Origin: JABDMH01 sp965223165
GTDB lineage: Bacteria; Bacteroidota; Bacteroidia; Chitinophagales; Saprospiraceae
Assembly: GCA_965223165.1 (NCBI GenBank)
Contig: CBDCVQ010000014.1
Coordinates: 1 to 64,000, forward strand
Length of the DNA stretch: 64,000 nt
Direction of reading: 5' to 3'
The position numbers and the translations under genes are program-made. The notes beneath the pieces were generated by a model that searched no databases, was not told the origin of the DNA, and saw only the letters and a program-made list of their open reading frames with translations. Below are positions 54,650 to 63,417 of the stretch, in pieces (position 1 is the first letter of the stretch; the number at the start of each line of letters is the position of its first letter).

Positions 54650-55891
54650 TTATTTCGCAATTTCTAACCGTTCGATCAACTTGCCAACGGTGAGGCCCTG
54701 TATCACAATCGCGAAGATCACGATCACGTAGGTCATCATAAGAAATAGCTCTCGATCCATCTCGGCCGTAAGGGACAGTGCCAGGGCAATGGAAATGCCT
54801 CCCCGCAGTCCGCCCCAGGTCATGACCAGATTGGTATTGGGCACGAAATTGAGCTTGCGTTCAAATAGTTTGATCGGACCGGCCAGGGACAGAAATCTGG
54901 ATAGTAGAACCAGCGGAATAGAGATCAGACCCGCTACTAAGAAGGACCCGTTAAAATGGAGAATCAGGATCTCCAATCCAATCAGCACAAAGAGGATGGC
55001 ATTGAGCAGCAGGTCAATGAGTTCCCAAAATTTGTCGACATATTGCTCGGTGACCTTGGACATCGCCGTCGTCCTCATCGTGTCGTGACCCACGATCAGT
55101 CCGGCAACCACCATGGCGAGCGGACCGGACACGTGAAGCCAATGAGCTACCAAAAAACCGCCCATGACCGTGGCAAGGGTGATCATCACCTCGATGTCGT
55201 AATCATCGATCCCCTTCATCAGACGAAAGGCGACATATCCCAAGATCAGCCCCAGCACAATCCCACCGACCACTTCTTCGGCAAATAGAAGGAGGATTTC
55301 GGAGGCCGCCACATGTTCTGGCGACTTGGCGATTTGAAAAAGGACCAAAAAAATGACCACGCCTACCCCATCATTGAAGAGGGATTCACCGACGATCTTT
55401 GTCTCCAGGACCTTAGGAGCTCCCGCCTTCTTGAGAATACCCAGCACAGCAATGGGGTCCGTGGGAGATATCAGCGCGCCAAAGAGCAGGCAATGCACAA
55501 ACGGCACGGGATGCCCGATGACCACTAATAAGCAGTAAGTAAATACTGCCACCAAGACCGTGCTCAAAAGCACACCAAATGTCGCGAAGATCAGGATGGG
55601 ATATCGCTGCACGCGTAGCTGGTCAAAGTTGGTATGCATCGCTCCGGCAAATAGCAAGAAGCCCAGCATCACGTCCAGCAAGACCGTATGAAAATCGATG
55701 GACAGGATCAGATCGTTGAGGTAGTCATATATGGTGGTATCCACAAAACTGCTGATATAGATGCCCGTCGTAAAGAGGATGGCGATAATCATGATGCCGA
55801 TCGTGTGCGGCAGTTTCAGCAGTCGTTCGTTGAGGTAGCCAAATATGGCAGCCAGAACGATCAGGATGGTAATGATGGTAAAGATGTCCAT
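54650..55891 (-). CDS. CPA1-type Na+/H+ antiporter
   Basis: 413 residues with about 12 hydrophobic helices. Family motifs: SPTDPIAVLGILKKAG, the ion-binding Asn-Asp in VGESLFNDGVGVV, and TWGGLRGGISIALALSL. Expected in the inner membrane, exchanging Na+ or K+ for protons. No cytoplasmic regulatory domain beyond the core. Transcribed with the lipoprotein upstream (14-bp gap). Confidence 0.92.
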   Translation of the reverse strand: MDIFTIITILIVLAAIFGYLNERLLKLPHTIGIMIIAILFTTGIYISSFVDTTIYDYLNDLILSIDFHTVLLDVMLGFLLFAGAMHTNFDQLRVQRYPILIFATFGVLLSTVLVAVFTYCLLVVIGHPVPFVHCLLFGALISPTDPIAVLGILKKAGAPKVLETKIVGESLFNDGVGVVIFLVLFQIAKSPEHVAASEILLLFAEEVVGGIVLGLILGYVAFRLMKGIDDYDIEVMITLATVMGGFLVAHWLHVSGPLAMVVAGLIVGHDTMRTTAMSKVTEQYVDKFWELIDLLLNAILFVLIGLEILILHFNGSFLVAGLISIPLVLLSRFLSLAGPIKLFERKLNFVPNTNLVMTWGGLRGGISIALALSLTAEMDRELFLMMTYVIVIFAIVIQGLTVGKLIERLEIAK

Positions 55892-55905
55892 ATCAGATAG
55901 TCAGC

Positions 55906-56670
55906 CTACGAGTCTCTTTTCTGAAAAATCTCGACGGGCGGCGCAGCCGTGGCCAGCTCTACATCGCGATAAATCTTTTCGCCCCGCTTGTCTCCGAGCG
56001 CTCCTCGCTTCTGGTCCCAGAAATGACGTGAAGCTTTCACGGGCAACAGCAGTCCGTTGACCTTCTGCCAGTCCGTGTAATGAAGGGCATTAAATTTCTC
56101 GGCATTGTCCTTATTGTAATAAGTGACCGAGTAGAGCAGAATCTCCAGCCTACCTGTTTGCTGATCAACGTAGACGATGTACTGGTCGTCAGAAGCTACG
56201 CCCGTCCCCTGCTCAAACGTAATCTGGTAAACGTCATAGGTCTTGCCATTGAGTTGTTTGGAACCGGTACTTTCTGCCTTGACGCCCGGATCCGCCAGGA
56301 CAAAGGGCATGGCAAAAAAGTAGAACTGCAAGTTGACCAAAAACTTCGCGTCCATTTTCTTGAGCGAGGTGTCCGACCGAATCTCCCAATAGTCCGAACC
56401 GTCAAAGCCCAACTGATAGCCAGGTCCCTTAATGCGTTCGTGCCGAGTATGCAGATCCACCACATGTTGAGCCACGGTGGTTCGTGCCGGGCTATGGGAT
56501 TCTATCGTAAAGGAGAGGGTCTGAAATGACTGCCAATGTGCCAAGCCCCCATGGGCCTCAAACAAAGCTTGCAAAGGCGAAATGCTGTCGACCTTTGGCG
56601 AAGACGGATCTCCGCAAGCATGGAGAAACAGGCAGAGGAGGAGGCATGATCTGGCGTACATGGCAGACAC
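55906..56670 (-). CDS. Lipoprotein of the DUF6503-like, LolA-fold type
   Basis: 254 residues. Lipobox LFLHACGD (Cys19), so an outer-membrane or periplasmic lipoprotein. Phrases such as ALFEAHGGLAHWQSFQTLSF, YWEIRSDTS, YDVYQITFEQGTG and KFNALHYTDWQKVNGLLLP are typical of the DUF6503 group common in Bacteroidota. The fold resembles lipoprotein-binding half barrels; the cargo is unknown. Met4 is an alternative start. Confidence 0.75.
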   Translation of the reverse strand: MSAMYARSCLLLCLFLHACGDPSSPKVDSISPLQALFEAHGGLAHWQSFQTLSFTIESHSPARTTVAQHVVDLHTRHERIKGPGYQLGFDGSDYWEIRSDTSLKKMDAKFLVNLQFYFFAMPFVLADPGVKAESTGSKQLNGKTYDVYQITFEQGTGVASDDQYIVYVDQQTGRLEILLYSVTYYNKDNAEKFNALHYTDWQKVNGLLLPVKASRHFWDQKRGALGDKRGEKIYRDVELATAAPPVEIFQKRDS

Positions 56671-56789
56671 TAATGTTGAATCTGGGCGTAAAAGTATCGA
56701 AACCGATAGGACTTATCTACCATAGACCCGGTCAAGCGGCAAGCATGGGGCACCCGATGTCACGCAGGAGCACATGGATCGTAGCCAAT

Positions 56790-56820
56790 AAAAAAAGGCA
56801 CCACATCGCGTGCAGTGCCT
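56790..56820 (-). terminator. Intrinsic terminator after the PadR-PspC operon
   Basis: On the minus strand AGGCAC (56820-56815) pairs with GTGCCT (56801-56796) and is followed by a run of seven or more T. It lies about 150 bp after the PspC stop and points in its direction. The 300-bp gap between the PspC gene and 56671 holds nothing else that I can see. Confidence 0.6.
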
Positions 56821-56972
56821 CCAAAAATAAAATCCTTGCAAGAGCGAACTAAACTGTTTTCAGCGTGATTTTTAGGTTAGGCATAGCTTAATCCAGCAGT
56901 GCTTCAGTTTCTAAATTCTTTCAGGAGTCTAGAGTAGGAAGCCGGATCTCAGAGGTGATCCTTCCAGCACCT

Positions 56973-57635
56973 TTATTCTCGTTTCCCGGATTTTTTTTTT
57001 CGCCGTCGAGATTTCCAATCGTTCCCCAGGTCGGAGAGATGATCGGTGATCTGTTCCACCTGCTCCTCCACAACCTTGGCAATGTTATTGACGTTGATCG
57101 GTTCGCCTCGCATAGCGAGAAAATCGCGGGGCGTCTTGGCCTCAGGCACGAGGGCCCACAGCACGAGATACAGCATGACACCACTACCTGCACCCAAGGA
57201 GGCGATGACAAATCCGACCCGCACCCAGATGGGGTCCTGAATACCGAAATATGCGGCCAGCCCGGAGCACACACCACCGATGATGCGATCGTCCGGATCT
57301 CGATACAGACGCTTGCCCGTCTTGTACTCGCTGCCATTGCCACGGCCTCGGCTGGCCCGGGAAGTCTGACCTTCATACGAGCCGAAGTCTTCGGGTGTGC
57401 CCAGCACGGAGATGGCGTGGGTCACATCTTCGGAGGAAATAATGGATTTGCTTTTGACTCGCTCCTGCAGCAATTCGGCCATCCTTCGCTCGATATCATC
57501 AATGATCTCTTCAAAACCCTCCGAGTCTCGGAAGTGGTCCTCTATGCGATCCAAATAATCCTCTAGTTGGTGAAAGGCATCCTGATCGATGGTAAACGGA
57601 TAGCCTCCGATATTCACATTCTGTGTCTTCTTCAT
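56973..57635 (-). CDS. PspC-domain membrane protein
   Basis: 220 residues from ATG 57635, which overlaps the PadR stop by 4 bp (ATGA); longer upstream frames are just PadR in another frame. N-terminal soluble part with a repeated acidic helix pattern (DAFHQLEDYLDRIEDHFRD..EIIDDIERRMAELL), a PspC domain (KRLYRDPDDRIIGGVCSGLAAYFGIQDPIWVRVGFVIASLGAGSGVMLYLVLWALVPE) with one or two membrane helices, and a highly basic end. Probably an envelope stress protein controlled by the PadR partner. Confidence 0.9.
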   Translation of the reverse strand: MKKTQNVNIGGYPFTIDQDAFHQLEDYLDRIEDHFRDSEGFEEIIDDIERRMAELLQERVKSKSIISSEDVTHAISVLGTPEDFGSYEGQTSRASRGRGNGSEYKTGKRLYRDPDDRIIGGVCSGLAAYFGIQDPIWVRVGFVIASLGAGSGVMLYLVLWALVPEAKTPRDFLAMRGEPINVNNIAKVVEEQVEQITDHLSDLGNDWKSRRRKKKSGKRE

Positions 57636-57970
57636 TTGCCTACAAGGTTTTTTGTTGATTGATTTACAACATTTAGTAACTGGTTCCAGGTGTTTAACAG
57701 TTCGGTCAGAAATGAGGTTCCTTCTTCGGTGAGGTGATAATATTTTCGGGGCGGGCCACTCTTGGATTCCTTCCATTTGTAGCCCAGGAGACCTGCATTC
57801 TTTAGTCTGGTCAAGAGAGGGTACATGGTACCTTCCACGACGATCAGCTCGTTTTCCTTCAGTTTGTGGATGATATCAGAGGGATACGCTTCGGCCTCCG
57901 AAATGATGGAAAGAATGCAAAGCTCCAGCACACCTTTTCTCATCTGAGCTTTCATATTCTCTAACTTCAT
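57632..57970 (-). CDS. PadR-family transcriptional regulator
   Basis: 112 residues. Winged-helix PadR domain: GVLELCILSIISEAEAYPSDIIHKLKE...VVEGTMYPLLTRLKNAGLLGYKWKESKSGPPRKYYHLTEEG. Short form without a long C-terminal dimer domain. It is first in the operon with PspC and is likely an autorepressor. The AT-rich 58 bp upstream (AATACAAAGTACT palindromes) may hold its operator. Confidence 0.93.
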   Translation of the reverse strand: MKLENMKAQMRKGVLELCILSIISEAEAYPSDIIHKLKENELIVVEGTMYPLLTRLKNAGLLGYKWKESKSGPPRKYYHLTEEGTSFLTELLNTWNQLLNVVNQSTKNLVGK

Positions 57971-58153
57971 AGCTCAAATATAGTGCATTCATACAGTACT
58001 ATGCAATACAAAGTACTGGAAGTACCCACAATACTATATAAACGTGCGATTTTCTCCGACGAAGGGATGCCGACCTCCTGACCGTTCTATCGGATGCACG
58101 CTGTCCGGACGCGCTCAGCCGGCCGCGATCAATGGCGACATGCGGGGCATCGC

Positions 58154-58603
58154 CTAGCGGCGTCGAAGTTTGAACGTATAGGTGCCCCGCCGATCGTGGG
58201 CCTGCAGATGGAGCTTGTTGCGATTGAGTCTCTCCACGCCACCAAAGATCTCAAACTCCTCCATGTTGAGAAAGTCGTAGAAGTAGGCCTGCACAAAGAA
58301 CTCGAGATCCAAATCATCTCCGCGGTAATCCTCATCTACGATCAGTGCCCAGTCACCTTCAAAAACGGCTCCCAGGGAGTAGTCGTCATAGATGGCGGTG
58401 TAGTCTGGAAAAAACTCCATGATATCGTGCCGGAAGTCGTGGGTGATATTGTCCCGGAAGAGAGCAAAATCTTTCTTGTAAAACACCTTGTCAAATTCCC
58501 AGGCGCCGATCAGTCTGTCCTCCTTTCGGCGAATGATACCTTCCTTGGTACAACTGCCCAGAGTGATGGTCAACGCTACGAATAATAGTACGGCTGTTCT
58601 CAT
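58154..58603 (-). CDS. Lipocalin-like lipoprotein of unknown function
   Basis: 149 residues. Lipobox TITLGSCTK (Cys18). The rest, LIGAWEFDKVFY..., MEFFPDYTAIYDD, FEGDWALIVDED and a C-terminal GTYTFKLRR, suits the small lipocalin-like lipoproteins of Bacteroidota (start with 'iiGtW.f.', end in a strand). No specific family assigned. Confidence 0.7.
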   Translation of the reverse strand: MRTAVLLFVALTITLGSCTKEGIIRRKEDRLIGAWEFDKVFYKKDFALFRDNITHDFRHDIMEFFPDYTAIYDDYSLGAVFEGDWALIVDEDYRGDDLDLEFFVQAYFYDFLNMEEFEIFGGVERLNRNKLHLQAHDRRGTYTFKLRRR

Positions 58604-58727
58604 ATCAATGCATCTGGTTTTTGTCTTACAGACGAGAAGGTATCAGATGAGTTGCAGTGGAATTCTCCAGCGGTCATGGTTTAAATCAATATTAACCAGG
58701 GTGGTTAAAGCGGCGTTAACAATTGTG

Positions 58728-58877
58728 GGAGTTAGGAGTTAGGAGTTAGGAGTTAGGAGTTAAGAGTTAGGAGTTAAGAGTTAAGAGTTAAGAGTTAAGA
58801 GTTAAGAGTTAAGAGTTAAGAGTTAAGAGTTAAGAGTTAAGAGTTAAGAGTTAAGAGTTGAGGGTTAGCGGTTAGGG
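58728..58877. repeat. Heptanucleotide tandem repeat, AGTTAAG/AGTTAGG
   Basis: About 20 consecutive 7-bp units. The first few are AGTTAGG, the middle ones AGTTAAG, the last degrade to AGGGTTAGCGGTTAG. It lies in the 676-bp gap between the lipoprotein and M20 peptidase genes. Number of units is likely variable. Confidence 0.95.
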
Positions 58878-59007
58878 GGAGTTGATCACAAATTGTGTTT
58901 CGTGCCAATGGGTGGCTCGCCGATCTTTGCCGCCGCACAGACCGCCCGCAAGTGTATTTGGCTAATGGGTGCTCGACGGTGTCAACGCTTTTTATGAGAG
59001 GACAAAT

Positions 59008-59222
59008 CGTCAACCGTCAACCGTCAATCGTCATCCGTCATCCGTCATCCGTCATCCGTCATCCGTCATCCGTCCACCGTCCACCGTCCACCGTCCACCG
59101 TCCACCGTCCACCGTCCACCGTCCACCGTCCACCGTCCACCGTCCACCGTCCACCGTCCACCGTCCACCGTCAATCGTCCACCGTCAATCGTCCACCGTC
59201 AACCGTCAACCGTCAACCGTCC
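59008..59222. repeat. Heptanucleotide tandem repeat, CCGTCCA/CCGTCAT/CCGTCAA
   Basis: About 30 units of 7 bp in blocks: CCGTCAA, then CCGTCAT, then about 17 CCGTCCA, then mixed. Ends 58 bp before the M20 start. Three units make 21 bp, so all frames stay open through it; the apparent N-terminal extension of the peptidase is an artefact of that. Confidence 0.95.
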
Positions 59223-59280
59223 CAGTACACTTGACGCACCAAATTCCCTATTTTCAGGGCAAAATCATCACTGTCCGACC

Positions 59281-60807
59281 ATGAATAAATGGGTCCTCTG
59301 CCTCTCCGCTTTAGCAAGTTGCACCCTGGCACTGTCTGGGCAGGTTAGCCACAGCGATATCGCTTCGGCAGCCCGGGCTGAGCTGCGTAGTTCGCTGGAG
59401 CAATTTCACGCATTCTTAAGCTTGCCCAATGATGCGCACCGGCCTGCCGATCTGGAGCCCAATATGCAGTGGCTTTCGCAGGAACTAGAGAAGCTTGACT
59501 TTAAGGTCCGGCGACTGCCGACGGGTGGATTGGATTTGATGCTGGCGGAGCGCACCGTTGCCAATCCCGTGCGCACATTGCTCATCTATTTACAGGTCGA
59601 CGGCCAACCCGTGGATCCGAGCAAGTGGTTACAGGATCACCCCTTCACCCCTGCCCTAAAAAAGCAAACGCCAAACGGCGACTGGGAAGAAATACCCTGG
59701 CAATCGCTGGATGATCAGATTGATCTCGAATGGCGCGTTTTTGCCCGATCCACCGCAGACTCCAAGGGGGCCATCACCGCCTTCCTGGCTGCCCTTCGCA
59801 TCGCCCAAGCAAAGGGCTGGTCGCCCAACTATGACATCAAGATCATCATGGACAGCGAGGAAGAGCTCGGATCTCCCCACCTGCCGGCCGCCGTCGAGGC
59901 ACACCGAGCGGAGTTGGCCGCCGACATGCTCATCATTTTTGATGGTCCCAGACATATCAGTAACCAGCCCACCTTGACCTTTGGCGCTCGCGGCATCACT
60001 ACATTGCGCCTCACCACCTACGGGCCACGAGTCCCCCAACATTCCGGCCACTATGGCAATTACGCCCCCAATCCTGCCCTTCGCTTGGCGCAGTTGCTGT
60101 CATCGATGAAGGACGAGGGCGGAAGGGTGACCATTCCGGGGTTTTATGACGGCATTGTGATAGATGACAAGACCCGTGAAATTTTACGCCAGGTACCTGA
60201 CGACGAAGAGGAAATTCAGCGCAGTGTAGGCATAGCCGAGCCCGATCATGTGGCCACCAACTACCAGGAGGCTATCCAGTATCCCTCCTTAAATATCCGG
60301 GGCATGGCCTCGGCCTGGGTCGGGACCAAGGTGCGGACCATCGTCCCGAGCGCCGCCGTGGCCAACATCGATATTCGCACCGTCAAGGAGTCGGATCCGC
60401 GGCGCCTCCTACAGCTTGTCCACAATCACATTCTCGATCAGGGATACCACATCTGCGACGGCGAGCCCACCGAAGAGGAGCGCATGCGATACCCTCGGCT
60501 GGCCTCCACCTCGCACAAGATCTCATACGAAGCCTTTCGCACAGCGTTTGACTCGGAGGTCGGAATCTGGCTGGATCGCGCCCTCACCCGGGTGTTTGGT
60601 CAAACGCCTATTAAGATCCGTACCTCCGGAGGCTCGATACCCATAGCGCCCTTTGTACAGACGCTCGGTATTCCCGCGGTGACCGTACCCACCGTCAATC
60701 GAGACAACAATCAGCACAGTCCCAACGAAAACCTTCGACTAGGCAACTATCTGGATGCGATCCGTACATATCTGGGCGTCCTCACCGAGCCCATGCAGGG
60801 AGGATAA
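59281..60807 (+). CDS. M20-family metallopeptidase/deacylase, secreted
   Basis: 508 residues from ATG 59281, with a signal peptide (MNKWVLCLSALASCTLALSGQ). Metal-site motifs of the M20 family: ADSKGAI (bridging Asp), MDSEEELGS (catalytic Glu pair) and NQHSPNEN (C-terminal His). The usual first His in a GHxDVQP motif is Gln here (YLQVDGQPVD), so the site is altered. Probably cleaves a dipeptide or acyl-amino acid in the periplasm. First gene of a tight run with nitrilase, UDG-like and acyltransferase genes. Confidence 0.85.
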   Translation: MNKWVLCLSALASCTLALSGQVSHSDIASAARAELRSSLEQFHAFLSLPNDAHRPADLEPNMQWLSQELEKLDFKVRRLPTGGLDLMLAERTVANPVRTLLIYLQVDGQPVDPSKWLQDHPFTPALKKQTPNGDWEEIPWQSLDDQIDLEWRVFARSTADSKGAITAFLAALRIAQAKGWSPNYDIKIIMDSEEELGSPHLPAAVEAHRAELAADMLIIFDGPRHISNQPTLTFGARGITTLRLTTYGPRVPQHSGHYGNYAPNPALRLAQLLSSMKDEGGRVTIPGFYDGIVIDDKTREILRQVPDDEEEIQRSVGIAEPDHVATNYQEAIQYPSLNIRGMASAWVGTKVRTIVPSAAVANIDIRTVKESDPRRLLQLVHNHILDQGYHICDGEPTEEERMRYPRLASTSHKISYEAFRTAFDSEVGIWLDRALTRVFGQTPIKIRTSGGSIPIAPFVQTLGIPAVTVPTVNRDNNQHSPNENLRLGNYLDAIRTYLGVLTEPMQGG

Positions 60808-60809
60808 TT

Positions 60810-61742
60810 ATGGGCAAGATCCGGGTAGCTGCGGTACAATCCACTCCTCGCTTCGGCGACACATCTGCTACCCTGCAGATCATGCAAGGCGAATTGGCAC
60901 AGTGCTCCCAAGCGGGATGCCGCCTCGTGCTTTATCCCGAATCCTACCTCCCCGGATATCCCCGCGGCATGACCTTTGGGGCTGCTGTCGGCAGCCGCAC
61001 GGATCATGGCCGGGCGCTCTGGCAAATGTACTGGGAGGCGAGTGTCCAAGTAGGCGATGGCACCTGCCAAGCCCTGGGTGAGCTCGCCCGGGAGCACCAA
61101 ATCTATCTGGCAGTCGGGGTCACCGAACGCGATCACATCAACGCCAGCCTCTATTGCAGTCTGTTTGTGTTTGCACCGGACGGCGAGCTGGTCGGCCGGC
61201 ATCGCAAAATCAAACCCACCGGCAGTGAGCGTATTATTTGGGCCGAGGGCGATGGCCGTAGTTTGCATTCGATTCAGACATCGGTCGGTCGCCTTGGTGG
61301 GCTGATCTGCTGGGAGAATCTGATGCCAGAAGCCCGACTCGCCCTGTACCGGTCGGGGCTGGACATTTATCTGGCGCCGACGGCCGATGCTCGCGACACG
61401 TGGACCAGCAGCATGCAACATATCGCCTGTGAGTCGCGGTGCTATGTCATCAGTTGCAATCAGTTTTTTCAACGCTCGGATTATCCCGAGCATCTGCATC
61501 CGCATCTGGCAGATGATCCGGCCCTGAGCGAATGCCGGGGCGGCTCCGTCATTGTTTCGCCGCTGGGTCAAATCCTGGCAGGTCCCATCTATGATGAGTC
61601 ATCTATCCTTTATACTGACCTAGATCCCGATTTGATTGTCCGGAGTCGGCTGGACTTTGATCCTGTGGGGCATTACAGCCGTCCGGATCTTTTTCACTTC
61701 CAACATAAGACCGGCGAAACCACTCATCGCCAAGACGCATGA
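60810..61742 (+). CDS. Nitrilase (C-N hydrolase family)
   Basis: 310 residues. Catalytic triad visible: Glu in YPESYLPGYPRG, Lys in HRKIKPTGSER and Cys in GLICWENLMPEAR. The C-W-E context and the C-terminal GHYSRPDLF are typical of true nitrilases (nitrile to carboxylic acid plus ammonia) more than of amidases. Cytoplasmic. Starts 2 bp after the M20 stop and overlaps the next gene by 4 bp. Confidence 0.9.
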   Translation: MGKIRVAAVQSTPRFGDTSATLQIMQGELAQCSQAGCRLVLYPESYLPGYPRGMTFGAAVGSRTDHGRALWQMYWEASVQVGDGTCQALGELAREHQIYLAVGVTERDHINASLYCSLFVFAPDGELVGRHRKIKPTGSERIIWAEGDGRSLHSIQTSVGRLGGLICWENLMPEARLALYRSGLDIYLAPTADARDTWTSSMQHIACESRCYVISCNQFFQRSDYPEHLHPHLADDPALSECRGGSVIVSPLGQILAGPIYDESSILYTDLDPDLIVRSRLDFDPVGHYSRPDLFHFQHKTGETTHRQDA

Positions 61743-62329
61743 GGCAGCTCCTAGCAGAGATCAGAAGTTGTCAAATCTGCAAGCCTCATCTGAAGGACGG
61801 CGTGCGACCCATCATGAATGCCCATCGCCAGTCCAAGGTCGTGATCATCGGACAGGCACCGGGCCGCAGGGTACATGCATCGGGGGTACCTTGGCAGGAT
61901 GCGAGTGGCGACCGCTTGAGATCGTGGCTCGCAGTGGACTCGGATACCTTTTACGATCCCAAGAATTTTGCCATCCTCCCCATGGGCTTTTGCTACCCAG
62001 GAAAAGGCACCGGTGGAGATCTGCCACCCAGACCTGAGTGTGCGCCCACCTGGCATGGCCAAGTACTGGCAGGGATGCAACAGAAGCAGCTGACCATACT
62101 AATCGGGCAATATGCCCAGAAATACTATTTGGGCAAAAAATCGAAATCTAGCTCGACCGCCAATGTTAGGCAGCAGGCTGAGTTTGGGCCGCAGTACATT
62201 ATCTTACCCCATCCTTCGCCAAGAAATCGATTCTGGCTCGCCAAGAATCCCTGGTTCGAGAAAGAAGTCCTGCCAAACATCCGCTCCCGGATCCATACGG
62301 CTTTGTCCACAGCACAAAAAGAGAGCTAG
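61739..62329 (+). CDS. Uracil-DNA-glycosylase-fold protein
   Basis: 196 residues. N-terminal Cys-x-x-Cys (SCQICKPHL), the glycosylase loop IIGQAPGRRVHASGVPWQDASGDRLRSWL and the C-terminal LPHPSPRN motif. This matches the COG1573-type UDG superfamily, which removes uracil from DNA, although activity of this short subgroup is unproven. Translationally coupled to the nitrilase gene (ATGA). Confidence 0.83.
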   Translation: MRQLLAEIRSCQICKPHLKDGVRPIMNAHRQSKVVIIGQAPGRRVHASGVPWQDASGDRLRSWLAVDSDTFYDPKNFAILPMGFCYPGKGTGGDLPPRPECAPTWHGQVLAGMQQKQLTILIGQYAQKYYLGKKSKSSSTANVRQQAEFGPQYIILPHPSPRNRFWLAKNPWFEKEVLPNIRSRIHTALSTAQKES

Positions 62330-63184
62330 GTGGGGTACTATTTGATCTATCCGCTTTTGTATCTGCTGTCGCTGCTCCCCTTTCGGGTGCTGTATGTCCT
62401 GTCAGACGGACTGCACTTCTTTATTTTTAGGTTGGTCCAGTATCGTCGCTCCGTGGTGATCGAAAACTTGACCCGGGCCTTCCCGGATAAGAGGCCTGCC
62501 GAAATCAAGGTGATTCAGCGCCGTTTTCAGCGGTACTTTTGCGATCTGCTGGTCGAGACCGTCAAACTCCTGAGTATTTCGGCAAAGTCGCTGCGCCGAA
62601 GAGTCACCTTTGAGGGCACCACGTACTTGGAGGAGTGCCTCCGCGAGGGTCAAAGTGTGATCTTGACCATGGGCCATCAGGGCAACTGGGAAATGATCGG
62701 AGCAGGCTTTGCACAGCATCCCTGGCATCCTCTATACATCATCTATCGTCCCATCAAAAACCGGGCGATGGACCGACTCATGATTGGGCTCCGTACGCGT
62801 CTCGGCAATCGTCTCTACACGATGAAGGGCACACTGCGGGGTATGCTGTCAAACCGCCACGAAGTCACCGCAACGGCCTTTCTGATCGACCAGGCTCCGG
62901 CCCCTGACCATGCCTATTGGACCCAGTTTATGCATCAGGACACGCCGGTATTCCGAGGAACCGAGCGTATCTCCAAAAAGCTGGAATATCCAGTGATGTA
63001 TCTCTCGATTACGCGAAGGGGCCGCCAAGGGTATGTGGCACATTTTCGGACGATCACCCAAGCTCCCAGGGCGGAAGCACCCGACCACATCAGTGAAAGT
63101 CTGACTCGCGAGTTGGAGAACGATGTGCGACGGCAACCAGAAATCTGGCTATGGACACACCGCCGCTGGAAACATAGTCGTTAA
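62330..63184 (+). CDS. LpxL/HtrB-like lipid A acyltransferase
   Basis: 284 residues from a GTG right after the UDG-like stop. One N-terminal membrane anchor (YLIYPLLYLLSLLPFRVLYVL), the acyltransferase motif HQGNWE (HxxxxD/E), ENLTRAFPDK and a C-terminal WLWTHRRWKH end, all hallmarks of lysophospholipid/lipid A acyltransferases. It likely adds a secondary acyl chain to lipid A at the inner membrane. Confidence 0.91.
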   Translation: MGYYLIYPLLYLLSLLPFRVLYVLSDGLHFFIFRLVQYRRSVVIENLTRAFPDKRPAEIKVIQRRFQRYFCDLLVETVKLLSISAKSLRRRVTFEGTTYLEECLREGQSVILTMGHQGNWEMIGAGFAQHPWHPLYIIYRPIKNRAMDRLMIGLRTRLGNRLYTMKGTLRGMLSNRHEVTATAFLIDQAPAPDHAYWTQFMHQDTPVFRGTERISKKLEYPVMYLSITRRGRQGYVAHFRTITQAPRAEAPDHISESLTRELENDVRRQPEIWLWTHRRWKHSR

Positions 63185-63417
63185 GAGGTGAAAATAGTTA
63201 TCTTAGCCTCCGGTCCTTGGCACACAAATTCGAGCGTGCCACACAAAGGTGACATAGTACAAGGACGATGGCGGTGGCTGCTCTGCCAATGACTAGGAAG
63301 GACCCTGGAAGACCAAACAATCTAAGTGGAAGCAATACTCAAGATAAGCTTCCTCATCTTATTGGAAGGAGACATTTATAATGACCGGACCGACCACCCC
63401 ATGTCGATCCAAAAAAA

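Noticed and set aside
59008..59222. CRISPR array
   Set aside because: The repeat unit is 7 bp with no spacers and no cas genes nearby; this is a simple tandem repeat.
58969..59280. N-terminal extension of the M20 peptidase through the CCGTCCA tract
   Set aside because: The 7-bp repeat keeps all frames open by chance of composition; a clear signal peptide starts at ATG 59281.
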